Source of the DNA: Rhizobium sp. R635
GTDB taxonomy: Bacteria; Pseudomonadota; Alphaproteobacteria; Rhizobiales; Rhizobiaceae
NCBI RefSeq assembly: GCF_002211285.1
Contig: NZ_LOKX01000006.1
Coordinates: forward strand, 62,001-126,000
Length of the DNA stretch: 64,000 nt
Direction of reading: 5' to 3'
In this document: positions 15,680-24,410 of the stretch, piece by piece
How the letters are laid out: every line of letters begins with the position of its first letter
Numbering within the stretch: position 1 is the first letter of the stretch
The notes under the pieces: generated by a model
Told to the model about the DNA's origin: nothing
What the model saw: the letters and a program-made list of their open reading frames with translations, nothing else
The model's database searches: none
Program-made: the position numbers and the translations under genes

Positions 15680-16867
15680 ATGGCAATCGAAGCATCATCC
15701 GAACAGACCCGCGAGCCGCGAATCCGGCTCGGCATGGTGGGCGGCGGCGCGGGCGCATTCATCGGTGCGGTGCACCGCATCGCCGCGCGCATCGACGATC
15801 AGTACGATCTCATCGCCGGCGCATTGTCGTCAACGCCTGAGAAGGCCGTTCAGTCCGGTCGCGACCTCGGTCTCGACCCGTCGCGGACCTATTCCAGCTA
15901 CCGCGAAATGGCGATCCGCGAGGCGAAGCTGAAGAACGGCATCGAGGCTGTGGCGATCGTCACGCCGAACCATGTGCATTACGACGCGGCCAAGGAATTT
16001 CTGAAGCGCGGCATTCATGTCATCTGCGACAAGCCGCTGACATCGAACCTCGCCGATGCGAAGAAGCTGAAGAAGGTGGCCGATGAAAGCGGCGCGCTCT
16101 TCGTGCTGACGCATAATTACACCGGCTATCCGATGGTCCGCCAGGCGCGCGAGATGATCGCGAACGGCGAACTCGGCGATATAAGAGTGGTCCAGGCCGA
16201 ATATCCGCAGGATTGGCTGACGGAAGCGGTCGAGCAGACCGGCCAGAAGCAGGCGGCCTGGCGCACCGATCCGGCGCAGTCCGGTGTCGGCGGGTCCACA
16301 GGCGATATCGGCACACATGCCTATAATCTTGCCTCCTTCATCACCGGGCTGGAGCTCGACAGTCTCGCCGCCGATCTCGACAGCTTCGTTCCCGGCCGCC
16401 GGCTGGACGATAACGCCCATGTCATGCTGCGCTTCAAGGCGAAGGGCTCGGAGAAGCCGGCTAAGGGCATGCTCTGGTGCAGCCAGGTGGCGCCCGGCCA
16501 CGAAAACGGCCTGATGGTGCGCGTCTACGGCACCAAGGGCGGGCTTGAATGGACCCAGAAGGACCCGAACTACCTCTGGTACACGCCTTTCGGCGAGCCG
16601 AAGCGGCTGATCACCCGTGGCGGCGCCGGCGCCGGAGCGGCCGCGGGCCGTGTGTCGCGCGTGCCCTCAGGGCATCCGGAAGGTTATCTCGAAGCCTTTG
16701 CGACGATCTATACGGAAGCCGCACATGCGATCAACGCCCGCAAGAAGGGCAAGGACGTGGACAAGGCGGTGGTCTATCCCACCGTCGACGAGGGCGTGAA
16801 GGGTGTCGCCTTCGTCGAGGCTTGTGTTGCCTCGTCCAAGAAAAACGGCGCCTGGGTCAAGGTCTGA
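15680..16867 (+). CDS. Gfo/Idh/MocA-family NAD(P)-dependent oxidoreductase
   Basis: 395 residues. The Rossmann motif RLGMVGGGAGAFIGAVHRIA (about residues 15-34) binds the dinucleotide. The family catalytic-lysine motif is present in GIHVICDKPLTSNLADAKKL (the EKP-like motif reads DKP), and SGVGGSTGDIGTHAYNLASF contains the usual GDIG/H active-site element. The C-terminal GFO_IDH_MocA alpha/beta domain binds the sugar. The ATG at 15680 follows AGGAGG. The gene follows the TIM-barrel isomerase across a RIME element, so the two probably act in sequence on the sugar imported by the CUT2 system (inference). Confidence 0.88.
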   Translation: MAIEASSEQTREPRIRLGMVGGGAGAFIGAVHRIAARIDDQYDLIAGALSSTPEKAVQSGRDLGLDPSRTYSSYREMAIREAKLKNGIEAVAIVTPNHVHYDAAKEFLKRGIHVICDKPLTSNLADAKKLKKVADESGALFVLTHNYTGYPMVRQAREMIANGELGDIRVVQAEYPQDWLTEAVEQTGQKQAAWRTDPAQSGVGGSTGDIGTHAYNLASFITGLELDSLAADLDSFVPGRRLDDNAHVMLRFKAKGSEKPAKGMLWCSQVAPGHENGLMVRVYGTKGGLEWTQKDPNYLWYTPFGEPKRLITRGGAGAGAAAGRVSRVPSGHPEGYLEAFATIYTEAAHAINARKKGKDVDKAVVYPTVDEGVKGVAFVEACVASSKKNGAWVKV

Positions 16868-16911
16868 TCTTTGGTGATCCGCGCCTCGCATGGCGCGGAG
16901 TTGCTGGAAAT

Positions 16912-16938
16912 GCCGAGGCAGCCCAAGGCCGCCTCGGC
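16912..16938. terminator. Hairpin between convergent genes
   Basis: GCCGAGGC (16912-16919) pairs with GCCTCGGC (16931-16938) with an 11-base loop. There is no clear U tract on either side. It lies between the dehydrogenase and the convergent DoxX gene and may serve both. Confidence 0.4.
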
Positions 16939-16951
16939 TTAGCGTCATGTC

Positions 16952-17353
16952 TCAGGCCACAGCGCGGTTGCGCTTCATGAGGCCGTCGACGCTGAGCGGC
17001 CCGGCGCCTGCCGCCACCAGATAGAGAAACACGAAGCAGAACAGGATCGCGGCGACGCCGCCGTTCTGCGCGGGATAAAAGCTCTTTCCCGCATGGCCGA
17101 TGAAATAGGCGAAAGCCATCAGGCCCGAGAGCACGAAGGCTGCGATGCGGGTCTGGAATCCCACCAGGACGAGGAAGCCGAGGATGAGTTCGATCAGCCC
17201 GGCAATCCAGGAGAGCGAGCCCATCGGCGGCACGCTTGCGGCGGCGGGAAAGTGCAGGATCTTCTGTGTTCCGTAGCTGAAAAGCACGAGCGAGGAGACG
17301 ATGCGCAGCAGGCTCAGCAGATGCGGTTGCAGCAGATGGATCGAAGACGGCAT
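16952..17353 (-). CDS. DoxX family membrane protein
   Basis: 133 residues with four hydrophobic segments, the DoxX/DoxD-like fold: LLSLLRIVSSLVLFSYGTQK in the first helix, then WIAGLIELILGFLVLVGF, AFVLSGLMAFAYFIGHAGKS and AAILFCFVFLYLVAAG. The ATG at 17353 (MPSSIHLLQPHLL) follows AAAGGAA; upstream in-frame codons lack a ribosome site. DoxX proteins are small quinone-linked or structural membrane proteins of uncertain role in most bacteria, some connected to oxidative stress. It is transcribed alone, towards the dehydrogenase. Confidence 0.85.
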   Translation of the reverse strand: MPSSIHLLQPHLLSLLRIVSSLVLFSYGTQKILHFPAAASVPPMGSLSWIAGLIELILGFLVLVGFQTRIAAFVLSGLMAFAYFIGHAGKSFYPAQNGGVAAILFCFVFLYLVAAGAGPLSVDGLMKRNRAVA

Positions 17354-17501
17354 GGGATTCCTTTCATGTTCGCGATGTCTTCGCTGTGTAGTGATCATGG
17401 GCTCGGCAGCAAGTCACGACTGCTGACATTCGCGTTATGAGAGCGGTGGGGGCGGAAAGCATGCGACGAAACGATGCCGTCACAGCCGCTCTTTCGTTCT
17501 T

Positions 17502-17540
17502 ACTGCAACGTTGCAGTTTTTCTTCCCGGGGACCTATACT
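17502..17540 (+). promoter_or_regulatory. Promoter with overlapping palindromic operator for the GH1 gene
   Basis: ACTGCAACGTTGCAGT (17502-17517) is a perfect 16-bp palindrome centred on CG, typical of LacI-family operators. Its right arm contains TTGCAG (17511-17516), which with an 18-bp spacer and TATACT (17535-17540) makes a plausible sigma-70 promoter. A bound repressor would cover the -35 box. The half site differs from the operators at 10336-10372, so a different regulator is implied. Confidence 0.55.
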
Positions 17541-17604
17541 TTGCTTTCCGGCTTGGCTAAATCCGGCCAACGTCAGTCCACATGCCGAGAGACGGGGATT
17601 ACAG

Positions 17605-18978
17605 ATGATCGATGCGAAGACGCTTGCAAGCCGCTTTCCCGGTGATTTCACCTTCGGCGTTGCCACCGCCGCCTTCCAGATCGAAGGCGCCAGCAAGGCC
17701 GATGGCCGCAAGCCGTCCATCTGGGATGCCTTCTGCAACATGCCGGGCCGCGTCTATAATCGCGATAACGGCGACATTGCCTGCGACCACTACAACCGCT
17801 TGGAGCAGGATCTCGATCTCATCAAGGATATGGGCGTCGAAGCCTATCGGTTTTCCATTGCATGGCCGCGCATCATTCCCGATGGCACAGGCCCGGTGAA
17901 CGAGGCGGGTCTCGATTTCTACGATCGGCTGGTCGATGGCTGCAAGGCGCGCGGGATCAAGACCTTCGCGACGCTTTACCATTGGGACCTGCCCCTGCTG
18001 CTTGCCGGCGACGGCGGCTGGACGGCGCGTTCGACCGCCTATGCCTATCAGCGTTACGCCAAGACGGTGATGAACCGCCTCGGCGACCGTCTCGACGCCG
18101 TGGCGACCTTCAACGAACCCTGGTGCATCGTCTGGCTGAGCCACCTTTATGGCATCCATGCTCCCGGCGAGCGCAATATGCAGGCCGCCCTTCACGCCAT
18201 GCATTACGTGAACCTCGCCCATGGCCTCGGCGTCGAGGCAATCCGCTCGGAAGCTCCCAATGTGCCGGTCGGACTCGTGCTCAACGCCGCCTCGGTCATC
18301 CCGGGCTCCGACAACCCGGCCGATCTTGCCGCCGCCGAACGCGCGCATCAATTCCACAACGGCGCCTTCTTCGATCCTGTCTTCAAGGGCGAGTATCCGA
18401 AGGAATTCGTCGAGGCGCTCGGCGATCGCATGCCCGTCATCGAGGATGGCGATATGAAGCTCATCAGCCAGAAGCTCGACTGGTGGGGTCTGAATTACTA
18501 CACGCCCGAGCGCGTCACCGACGATGCCGAACGCAAGGGTGATTTCCCCTGGACGGTGAAAGCGCCGCCGGCAAGCGACGTCAAGACCGATATCGGCTGG
18601 GAAATCTATGCGCCGGCATTGAAGCTCCTGGTCGAGGACCTCTATCGCCGCTACGAACTGCCGGAATGCTACATCACCGAGAACGGCGCCTGCGACAATA
18701 CCGATGTCGCCGACGGCGAGGTCGACGATACGATGCGGCTCGACTATGTCGGCGACCATCTCGATGTCGTGGCCGGCCTCATCAAGGACGGCTATCCCCT
18801 GCGCGGCTATTTCGCCTGGAGCCTGATGGACAATTTCGAATGGGCGGAAGGTTATCGGATGCGCTTCGGTCTCGTCCATGTCGATTACGAAACCCAGGTC
18901 CGCACGGTGAAGAAAAGCGGCAAGTGGTACAGCGAACTCGCGGCGCAATTCCCCAAGGGGAATCACAAAGCGGGTTGA
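17605..18978 (+). CDS. GH1 beta-glucosidase
   Basis: 457 residues, typical of glycoside hydrolase family 1. The N-terminal signature FTFGVATAAFQIEGA is present. The acid/base glutamate is in VATFNEPWCIVW (about E171) and the nucleophile in CYITENGACDN (about E359). The C-terminal SLMDNFEWAEGYRMRFGLVH completes the aglycone site. There is no signal peptide, so it acts in the cytoplasm on imported beta-glucosides such as cellobiose. The ATG at 17605 is chosen because the reading frame upstream runs through the palindromic promoter. No transporter for its substrate is adjacent. It may serve the neighbouring sugar regulons, but its operator differs. Confidence 0.93.
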   Translation: MIDAKTLASRFPGDFTFGVATAAFQIEGASKADGRKPSIWDAFCNMPGRVYNRDNGDIACDHYNRLEQDLDLIKDMGVEAYRFSIAWPRIIPDGTGPVNEAGLDFYDRLVDGCKARGIKTFATLYHWDLPLLLAGDGGWTARSTAYAYQRYAKTVMNRLGDRLDAVATFNEPWCIVWLSHLYGIHAPGERNMQAALHAMHYVNLAHGLGVEAIRSEAPNVPVGLVLNAASVIPGSDNPADLAAAERAHQFHNGAFFDPVFKGEYPKEFVEALGDRMPVIEDGDMKLISQKLDWWGLNYYTPERVTDDAERKGDFPWTVKAPPASDVKTDIGWEIYAPALKLLVEDLYRRYELPECYITENGACDNTDVADGEVDDTMRLDYVGDHLDVVAGLIKDGYPLRGYFAWSLMDNFEWAEGYRMRFGLVHVDYETQVRTVKKSGKWYSELAAQFPKGNHKAG

Positions 18979-19074
18979 TCGTTGCCCTTGGGGCCGCGGA
19001 CACAAAGATCTGCAGTGTTTGCTTAAACGTTTTTGAACGCTTGACTGGCAAAGTCTGGCGGTCAGGGAGCCGTG

Positions 19075-21288
19075 ATGCAGACAGTCGGGAAGTCGCAGAG
19101 CAAGGGATCGGGAATAGGCCGTCACGCGACCGTCACCGGCGTGCTTTTCTCCTTCGCAGTCATCGTCGCAGTCGTCGCCATCATGGTGCTGACGGCGCTC
19201 GAGCGCGTGGCCGGAAATGCCAATCTTCTCGATGACGAGCGCTCGCGCGAGACGACCATCGGCGCGGTGAAGACCTTCGAGGATCAGCTCGGTGCGACCC
19301 TCGACGACTATGCGGCCTGGGACGATGCCGCCGCCAACGTCTACGCGCCCGACGGCATGGCCTGGACGGTCAGCAATTACGGCGAGATGTCGGTCAACAG
19401 CCCGCTTTTCGACATGGCGATCGTCATCGACGATGAGAAGAAGGCGATCATCGCCTATCGCGACGGTCAGCCGATGGAAGAGTCGCTCACGGATTTCTTC
19501 GCGCCCTCGCTTTGGACGCTGTTCGACAGGGTAAAGTCAGCAGGCCCTGCCGACCGTCCGCAGGCGGTCGGCTTCGTTACCACCAAACGCGGTATCGCCG
19601 CAGTGGGCGTGGCGCTGGTGCGGAAAAAATCCGGTGCGCTGGATGCGCCCGCCGGCCAGCATCGCTATCTCGTTTTTGCCCGCCATCTCGACGGCGAAAA
19701 GGTGGCAGCGCTCGGCCGGACCTATGTCATCGGCGGACTGAAGCTGGCGCCGCCGGCTTTCGAAGCCAGCTATTCCGTACCGATCGTCGATCCGGTGGGG
19801 ACGACGCTCGGCAAGCTCGTCTGGACTTCGCGTCTTCCCGGCGATGTCGCTTATGCGCAGGTGTGGCCCATGGTCATCCAGGCGCTCGGGTTGATCGGGC
19901 TGTTCTTCATCGTGCTGCTGGTCATCGGCTGGCTTGTCGGCCGCCGGCTGAAGGGTGAGGAAAACAGCGCCCGCGAGGAGGCGCTGCGCGACAGGCTGAG
20001 CGGGCTCTCCAACCGCGATGGTCTCGGTCTCGCCGTCGATCGCTTCGTCGCCGAGGCACTCCATACCAAGCGCAATGTGCTGCTCCTCTATCTCGATCTC
20101 GATGGCTTCAAGGAAGTCAACGACAGTTATGGCCATGGCACCGGCGATCAATTGATCCGCGCGGTCGCGGCCGGCCTCGATGTGCTCATTCCGCAAGGCG
20201 CGGTTCTTGCCCGCATCGGCGGAGACGAATTCGCGATCGCCTTTCTCTCCGACGGCGAACATGCCGCCGCCCTGCAGCTTTCCGAACAGATTCTCGATTT
20301 TCTTGCCGATCCGCTGGAGATCGGTCGCCGCGTCGTGGTCGTCGGGGCGAGCATCGGCATCGCCATGTCGCCCGCCGGCGCAATCGGCCGCGAAGAGCTG
20401 GTGCGGCGCTCAGACCTTGCCATGTACAAGGCGAAGGAGGCCGGCCGCGCGCGCATGACGCTCTACGATCCGTCGATGGATGCCGACCGGGAACAGCGCA
20501 ACGCGCTGGAGATCGATCTCCGGGTTGCGATCGAAAGCGGCGACCTGACGCTCGCCTACCAGCCGCTGGTCGATGCGGGAACACATGCGCTGACCGGCGT
20601 CGAGGCACTGGTGCGCTGGAATCGCCCGGGCCATGGCCCCGTTTCACCTGATGTCTTCATCCCGATCGCCGAGACCAGCGGGCTCATCGAATCGCTCGGC
20701 CTGTTCGTGCTGCGCAAGGCCTGTGAAACGGCCAAGCAATGGCCGGGGCTCGCCATCTCGGTCAACGTCTCTCCCGGCCAGTTCCGCAATCCCGCCTTCA
20801 CCGACTATGTGCGTTACGTGCTGAAGCAGACGGAAATCGAAGCCGGCCGCGTCACGCTCGAGATCACCGAAGGCTACATGATCCAGAATCCGCAGCGCAC
20901 CCGCCAGTCGATCGAACGGCTGAAGGGGCTGGGGGTCAAGGTGGCGCTCGACGATTTCGGTTCCGGCTTCTCCTCGATCGGCTATCTCAGGCAGTTCGGC
21001 TTCGACCGCATCAAGATCGATCGCTCGCTGGTCATGGGCGTCGACGAGGACAAACGGCAGCGCGAGATGCTGCAGGCGACGGTGGCGCTTGCCCGCTCGC
21101 TCGACATTCCCGTTACGGCCGAAGGCATCGAGACCGAGGCCCAGGCCGTCGCCATGCGCCTTTTCGGCTGCGATTGCCTGCAGGGTTATTTGTTCGGGAA
21201 ACCAATGACGGCCGACCACATCAGCGCAATGCTGAACGAACGGCGTCTAGGCGAACCGGCAGCGCAGCGCCGTCTTGGTGCGGCCTGA
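19075..21288 (+). CDS. CHASE4-GGDEF-EAL cyclic-di-GMP signalling protein
   Basis: 737 residues. Domain order: transmembrane helix (about 20-42), a periplasmic CHASE4 sensor (about 50-260, with TLDDYAAWDDAAANVYAPDG), a second helix (about 265-290), GGDEF (about 300-460) and EAL (about 475-725). The diguanylate cyclase loop is canonical, RIGGDEFAIA (G382-F386). The phosphodiesterase has EALVRW (E510), DDFGSGFSSIGYLRQF and GIETEAQA, so both activities look intact. An AGGGAG box precedes the ATG at 19075. It is convergent with trhO, 12 bp apart. Output in c-di-GMP could go either way and must be measured. Confidence 0.93.
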   Translation: MQTVGKSQSKGSGIGRHATVTGVLFSFAVIVAVVAIMVLTALERVAGNANLLDDERSRETTIGAVKTFEDQLGATLDDYAAWDDAAANVYAPDGMAWTVSNYGEMSVNSPLFDMAIVIDDEKKAIIAYRDGQPMEESLTDFFAPSLWTLFDRVKSAGPADRPQAVGFVTTKRGIAAVGVALVRKKSGALDAPAGQHRYLVFARHLDGEKVAALGRTYVIGGLKLAPPAFEASYSVPIVDPVGTTLGKLVWTSRLPGDVAYAQVWPMVIQALGLIGLFFIVLLVIGWLVGRRLKGEENSAREEALRDRLSGLSNRDGLGLAVDRFVAEALHTKRNVLLLYLDLDGFKEVNDSYGHGTGDQLIRAVAAGLDVLIPQGAVLARIGGDEFAIAFLSDGEHAAALQLSEQILDFLADPLEIGRRVVVVGASIGIAMSPAGAIGREELVRRSDLAMYKAKEAGRARMTLYDPSMDADREQRNALEIDLRVAIESGDLTLAYQPLVDAGTHALTGVEALVRWNRPGHGPVSPDVFIPIAETSGLIESLGLFVLRKACETAKQWPGLAISVNVSPGQFRNPAFTDYVRYVLKQTEIEAGRVTLEITEGYMIQNPQRTRQSIERLKGLGVKVALDDFGSGFSSIGYLRQFGFDRIKIDRSLVMGVDEDKRQREMLQATVALARSLDIPVTAEGIETEAQAVAMRLFGCDCLQGYLFGKPMTADHISAMLNERRLGEPAAQRRLGAA

Positions 21289-21300
21289 CCGGCATTGAAT

Positions 21301-22230
21301 TCAGCTGCCGATGTGGCGCTGGCCGCGTTTCTTTGCGAGCGCGATCTGATGCTGGCGCTGACGGTAACGCAACCGGTCTTCTTCCGTACGGGTGTGATAG
21401 CAGTGGCTGCAGGAAACGCCTTCCTCATAGAGCGGTGAGGTGATTTCCTCTGATGTGATCGGGTTGCGGCAAGCGTGGCATAGCTTGTGTTCGCCTTCCT
21501 TCAATCCGTGCTCGACGGAGACGCGTTCGTCGAAGACGAAGCAGGCGCCGTCCCAGAGGCTTTCCTCCTGCGGCACTTCCTCCAGATATTTCAGGATGCC
21601 GCCCTTCAGGTGATAAACCTCGTCGAAGCCCTCAGCCTTCATGAAAGCGGTGGCCTTTTCGCAGCGTATGCCGCCGGTGCAGTACATGGCGATCTTCGGC
21701 TTGTTGTGCAGGCCGGTATTCTGCCGCACCCAATCGGGAAATTCGCGGAACGTCTTCGTCTTGGGGTCGAGCGCACCGCGAAAGGTGCCGATCGCCGTCT
21801 CGTAGTCGTTGCGGGTGTCGATGACGATCGTATCGGGATCGGAAATCAGCGCGTTCCAGTCCTTCGCCGCTACATAGGTGCCGACCACTTTGTTGGGGTC
21901 GATGTCCTCGACGCCCATGGCGACGATTTCCTTCTTCAGCTTCACCTTCATGCGCAGGAAAGGCATTTTGGAGGCGCGGCTCTCCTTGTGCTCCAGGTCG
22001 GAAAATTCAGGCTGGGCGCGCAGGAAGGAAAGCACGGCGCCGATGCCGGCATCCGGGCCGGCAATCGTGCCGTTGATGCCCTCATGCGCCAGAAGCAGCG
22101 TTCCCTTGACGCCGTTCTCCTCGCACAGCGCCTGCAGCGGAGCCTGCAGGCTCTGAAAGCGCGGTACGGAAACGAAATGGTAAAGCGCCGCCACGAGGAA
22201 CGGGCTGGTGTGTGTCAGGCTGTCGGTCAT
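21301..22230 (-). CDS. trhO: tRNA uridine(34) hydroxylase, rhodanese-like (UPF0176)
   Basis: 309 residues of the TrhO/YceA family, which makes 5-hydroxyuridine at the wobble position of some tRNAs in an oxygen-dependent way. An N-terminal acylphosphatase-like domain ([14 protein letters not shown]) is followed by a rhodanese domain with [20 protein letters not shown] and the conserved active-site loop [15 protein letters not shown] (C184, C190). A cysteine-rich C-terminal zinc-type segment has CHACRNPIT and CSHCYH. Length and motif spacing match alphaproteobacterial homologues. It is transcribed alone, convergent with the GGDEF-EAL gene. Confidence 0.93.
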   Translation of the reverse strand: MTDSLTHTSPFLVAALYHFVSVPRFQSLQAPLQALCEENGVKGTLLLAHEGINGTIAGPDAGIGAVLSFLRAQPEFSDLEHKESRASKMPFLRMKVKLKKEIVAMGVEDIDPNKVVGTYVAAKDWNALISDPDTIVIDTRNDYETAIGTFRGALDPKTKTFREFPDWVRQNTGLHNKPKIAMYCTGGIRCEKATAFMKAEGFDEVYHLKGGILKYLEEVPQEESLWDGACFVFDERVSVEHGLKEGEHKLCHACRNPITSEEITSPLYEEGVSCSHCYHTRTEEDRLRYRQRQHQIALAKKRGQRHIGS

Positions 22231-22299
22231 GGGCCGGAAATACAGAAAATCGGCGGGCCGCGCAATTGCCTTCCCCGATGGCAGTCTTGAGTGGCGAGA

Positions 22300-22776
22300 T
22301 TACGCTCGCTCGCGCCATTCGGAAAACGGCCGTATGCCGAAGCTTCGGTCGGGCGCGTCGTCGAGAATGCCGATGAATTCGATCGAGTGCCCGTCCGGAT
22401 CCTTGAAATAGATCGACAGTGCCGGCATCCAGCCGAAAACCACCGGTTCCGTTGCCGGTTCGCCGCCAAAGCCGAGAGGTTCAACGCCCTTTGCCTTGAG
22501 AATGGCGGGTGCCTGCAGCACGCCGTCGATGGTCATACGGAAAGCGATATGCAGCCGCATCTTCAACGGACCGGTTCCTGTTTCCCAAAGGCCGAGCATG
22601 CCGGTCTTCCTGTCGTCCACCCAGAGGAAGGCGACCTTGCGCTCCTCGAAAGAGGCGGCCGGTTCGAGCCCGACGACATCGCGGTAGAAATCGACGGAGG
22701 TCTTGAGATCGGCAACGGTCAGATGGGTCTCGTAGAGCCCGAGCACCTTCGGCATCACGGCATTTTCGGCGGTCAT
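22300..22776 (-). CDS. VOC (glyoxalase/dioxygenase) superfamily protein
   Basis: 158 residues from the ATG at 22776, which follows GAGGAAGT; a longer frame upstream has no ribosome site. Two beta-alpha-beta-beta-beta modules of the vicinal oxygen chelate fold are visible: YETHLTVADLKTSVDFYRDV at the start, ALSIYFKDPDGHSIEFIG near the end. A histidine in the first and a glutamate in the second module suit a metal site. The family includes glyoxalase I, fosfomycin-modifying enzymes and dioxygenases. The substrate is unknown. Confidence 0.85.
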   Translation of the reverse strand: MTAENAVMPKVLGLYETHLTVADLKTSVDFYRDVVGLEPAASFEERKVAFLWVDDRKTGMLGLWETGTGPLKMRLHIAFRMTIDGVLQAPAILKAKGVEPLGFGGEPATEPVVFGWMPALSIYFKDPDGHSIEFIGILDDAPDRSFGIRPFSEWRERA

Positions 22777-22882
22777 TACTTCCTCGCGGTCAGATCTTTG
22801 TTGGTCGACCATCGGAGGCTAGGACCTCAAGATTGGTTGAGGTCAATGAGCTTTCACGATATTTTTCCGGATGTGCCGTTTC

Positions 22883-23806
22883 TCAGTTCGCGACCGCCAG
22901 CCAGAGAAGTTCGATGCGCTGTGCTTCTTCATCGGGATCGTCGGCGAAGACGGCCTCGGCTTTGACGAGCGCTTGCCGCCGGTCTTCCTGCTGGCGGAAG
23001 ATGATGGCGTCGAGCAGATGGGCCAGATCGTCATTACGGGTGAAGAGCTGCGGTTCGGCTTCGACCAGTTCGGAAAGCACGGCGAGATCGTGAATGTGGC
23101 CGAGATCTTCGACGAGCTCCTTGGCCGCGTCGCGTTTGGCCTTCATCGCACCGGGCCAGACATCGCGCAACAGCGCGTGGTAAAGCCGATAATCATAGGT
23201 ACGTTTGCGCAGTTCGTGAAAATCGTCGGCCGATGCGTCGCCGTGGCAGGCTACGAGCGCGGCCTTGGCTTTCCGCGCCGTGCGGCGCCAGCTCTTCGCC
23301 AGCATGCGGGCATTCTTGCGATGGCTGCCGTCGAAGGAGGCCGTGTCCAGCGCGGTTGTTGCCTCCTTCAGAATGCCTGTCGTTTCCGTCAGCCGCTCTT
23401 CCAAGCCTCGCTCGGCTTCCATCATCCAGTCGCGGCGTCCTTCGAGAATGGTGACGATGCGCCCAAGCGCTTCGCTTTCCTCTTCGTCCCGGGCGGTCTG
23501 CCGCAGATATTGCGCGGTGCCGATGAGGGCGGCGGCGTCACGGATGGCCGAAAGCGATCGTGCGGCATCGCGCAGCCGCGCATTTTCATGCGCCTGGAAG
23601 TCCGGCACCTCGCGGCTCACGAGCCGGTAGAGCGAGCGCAGACGCTTCAGGTTCTTGCGGAAGGAATGGATCGCCTCATGCGCACCGTCCGGCCGTTCAT
23701 CGAGAATCGTGACGGCGTGTTCCAGCTGCTCCGTCGCGACGCTGCGGAACTCCTCGGTGAAATCGGCGTCAGGCCGTATGCGATAGGCCATGCCTGTCAT
23801 GCCCAT
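22883..23806 (-). CDS. CHAD domain protein
   Basis: About 307 residues, nearly all CHAD (conserved histidine alpha-helical) domain. Features are HEAIHSFRKNLKRLRSLYRL and DDFHELRKRTYDYRLYHALL, where repeated His/Arg/Lys residues form a basic surface that binds polyphosphate in studied members. Start candidates are ATG at 23806, 23800 and 23791; none has a strong ribosome site, which with the overlap points to translational coupling with the upstream CYTH gene. CYTH and CHAD occur fused in many bacteria. Here they are separate overlapping genes. Likely role: polyphosphate-associated protein working with the CYTH triphosphatase (inference). Confidence 0.88.
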   Translation of the reverse strand: MGMTGMAYRIRPDADFTEEFRSVATEQLEHAVTILDERPDGAHEAIHSFRKNLKRLRSLYRLVSREVPDFQAHENARLRDAARSLSAIRDAAALIGTAQYLRQTARDEEESEALGRIVTILEGRRDWMMEAERGLEERLTETTGILKEATTALDTASFDGSHRKNARMLAKSWRRTARKAKAALVACHGDASADDFHELRKRTYDYRLYHALLRDVWPGAMKAKRDAAKELVEDLGHIHDLAVLSELVEAEPQLFTRNDDLAHLLDAIIFRQQEDRRQALVKAEAVFADDPDEEAQRIELLWLAVAN

Positions 23807-24257
23807 ATTCTGTGGCAAGGGCCTGGTTGGAATAGCGGAAATCGCCGGTCACTTCACGGCCAAGCCAGGCGGGCAGCGCCGGCTTGTCGGTTTCGGCGGT
23901 CATTTCCACCTCGGCGATGACCAGGCCGCGATGTTCACCGGCAAAGACGTCGACCTCCCAGACGAAGCCTTCATGCGGAACGCGGTAACGCGTTTTCTCG
24001 ATGACGATGCCGATCGCGTTCTGCAACAGCTCTTCGGCGTCGGCCACGGGGATATCGTATTCGAATTCGTCGCGGGTGATGGCGCTGCGGCCGATCTTGA
24101 TCGTCAGCCTCGCTTTCCTGCCGTCGAGGATGCGCACCCGGAGAGACCGGTCGTCCATCGAGGCGATGTAGCCCTGCCTGAGAACGGACTTGGTCTCGAC
24201 GGCGGAACGCCATCCATCGCTGCGTACCAGGAACTTCCGTTCGATCTCTTTCGCCAT
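23769..24257 (-). CDS. CYTH domain protein (triphosphate tunnel metalloenzyme)
   Basis: 162 residues starting MAKEIERKFLV, with the diagnostic ExExK motif at E4-I-E-R-K8. Further tunnel strands carry alternating charges: RVRILDGRKARLTIKIGRS, EFEYDIPVADAEEL, EKTRYRVPHEG, WEVDVFAGEHRGLVIAEVEM. Single-domain CYTH proteins are mostly inorganic triphosphatases; adenylate cyclase activity is known only in some. The 3' end overlaps the CHAD gene by about 38 bp. The ATG at 24257 fits the family N-terminus exactly. Confidence 0.9.
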   Translation of the reverse strand: MAKEIERKFLVRSDGWRSAVETKSVLRQGYIASMDDRSLRVRILDGRKARLTIKIGRSAITRDEFEYDIPVADAEELLQNAIGIVIEKTRYRVPHEGFVWEVDVFAGEHRGLVIAEVEMTAETDKPALPAWLGREVTGDFRYSNQALATEYGHDRHGLSHTA

Positions 24258-24410
24258 GCCGATGAGCCTTTTGTGACGATCATGGCACGGTAGCCCAATT
24301 TCCACGCCTTTCCTACCCATCTTGTCATATGAGCTGGTTTTATCTCGACAAGCCTCGGTGAGGGCGTTATTCCGGGTCGAATTCAATCGTTTCAAGGAAG
24401 TCGCACGACC

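Noticed and set aside
17437..17604. Longer form of the beta-glucosidase with 56 extra residues
   Set aside because: The extension covers the palindrome and the predicted promoter; the GH1 fold starts right after the ATG at 17605.
19025..19032. AAACGTTT palindrome before the CHASE4-GGDEF-EAL gene
   Set aside because: Only 8 bp long with mismatched flanks; too short to call an operator without other copies.
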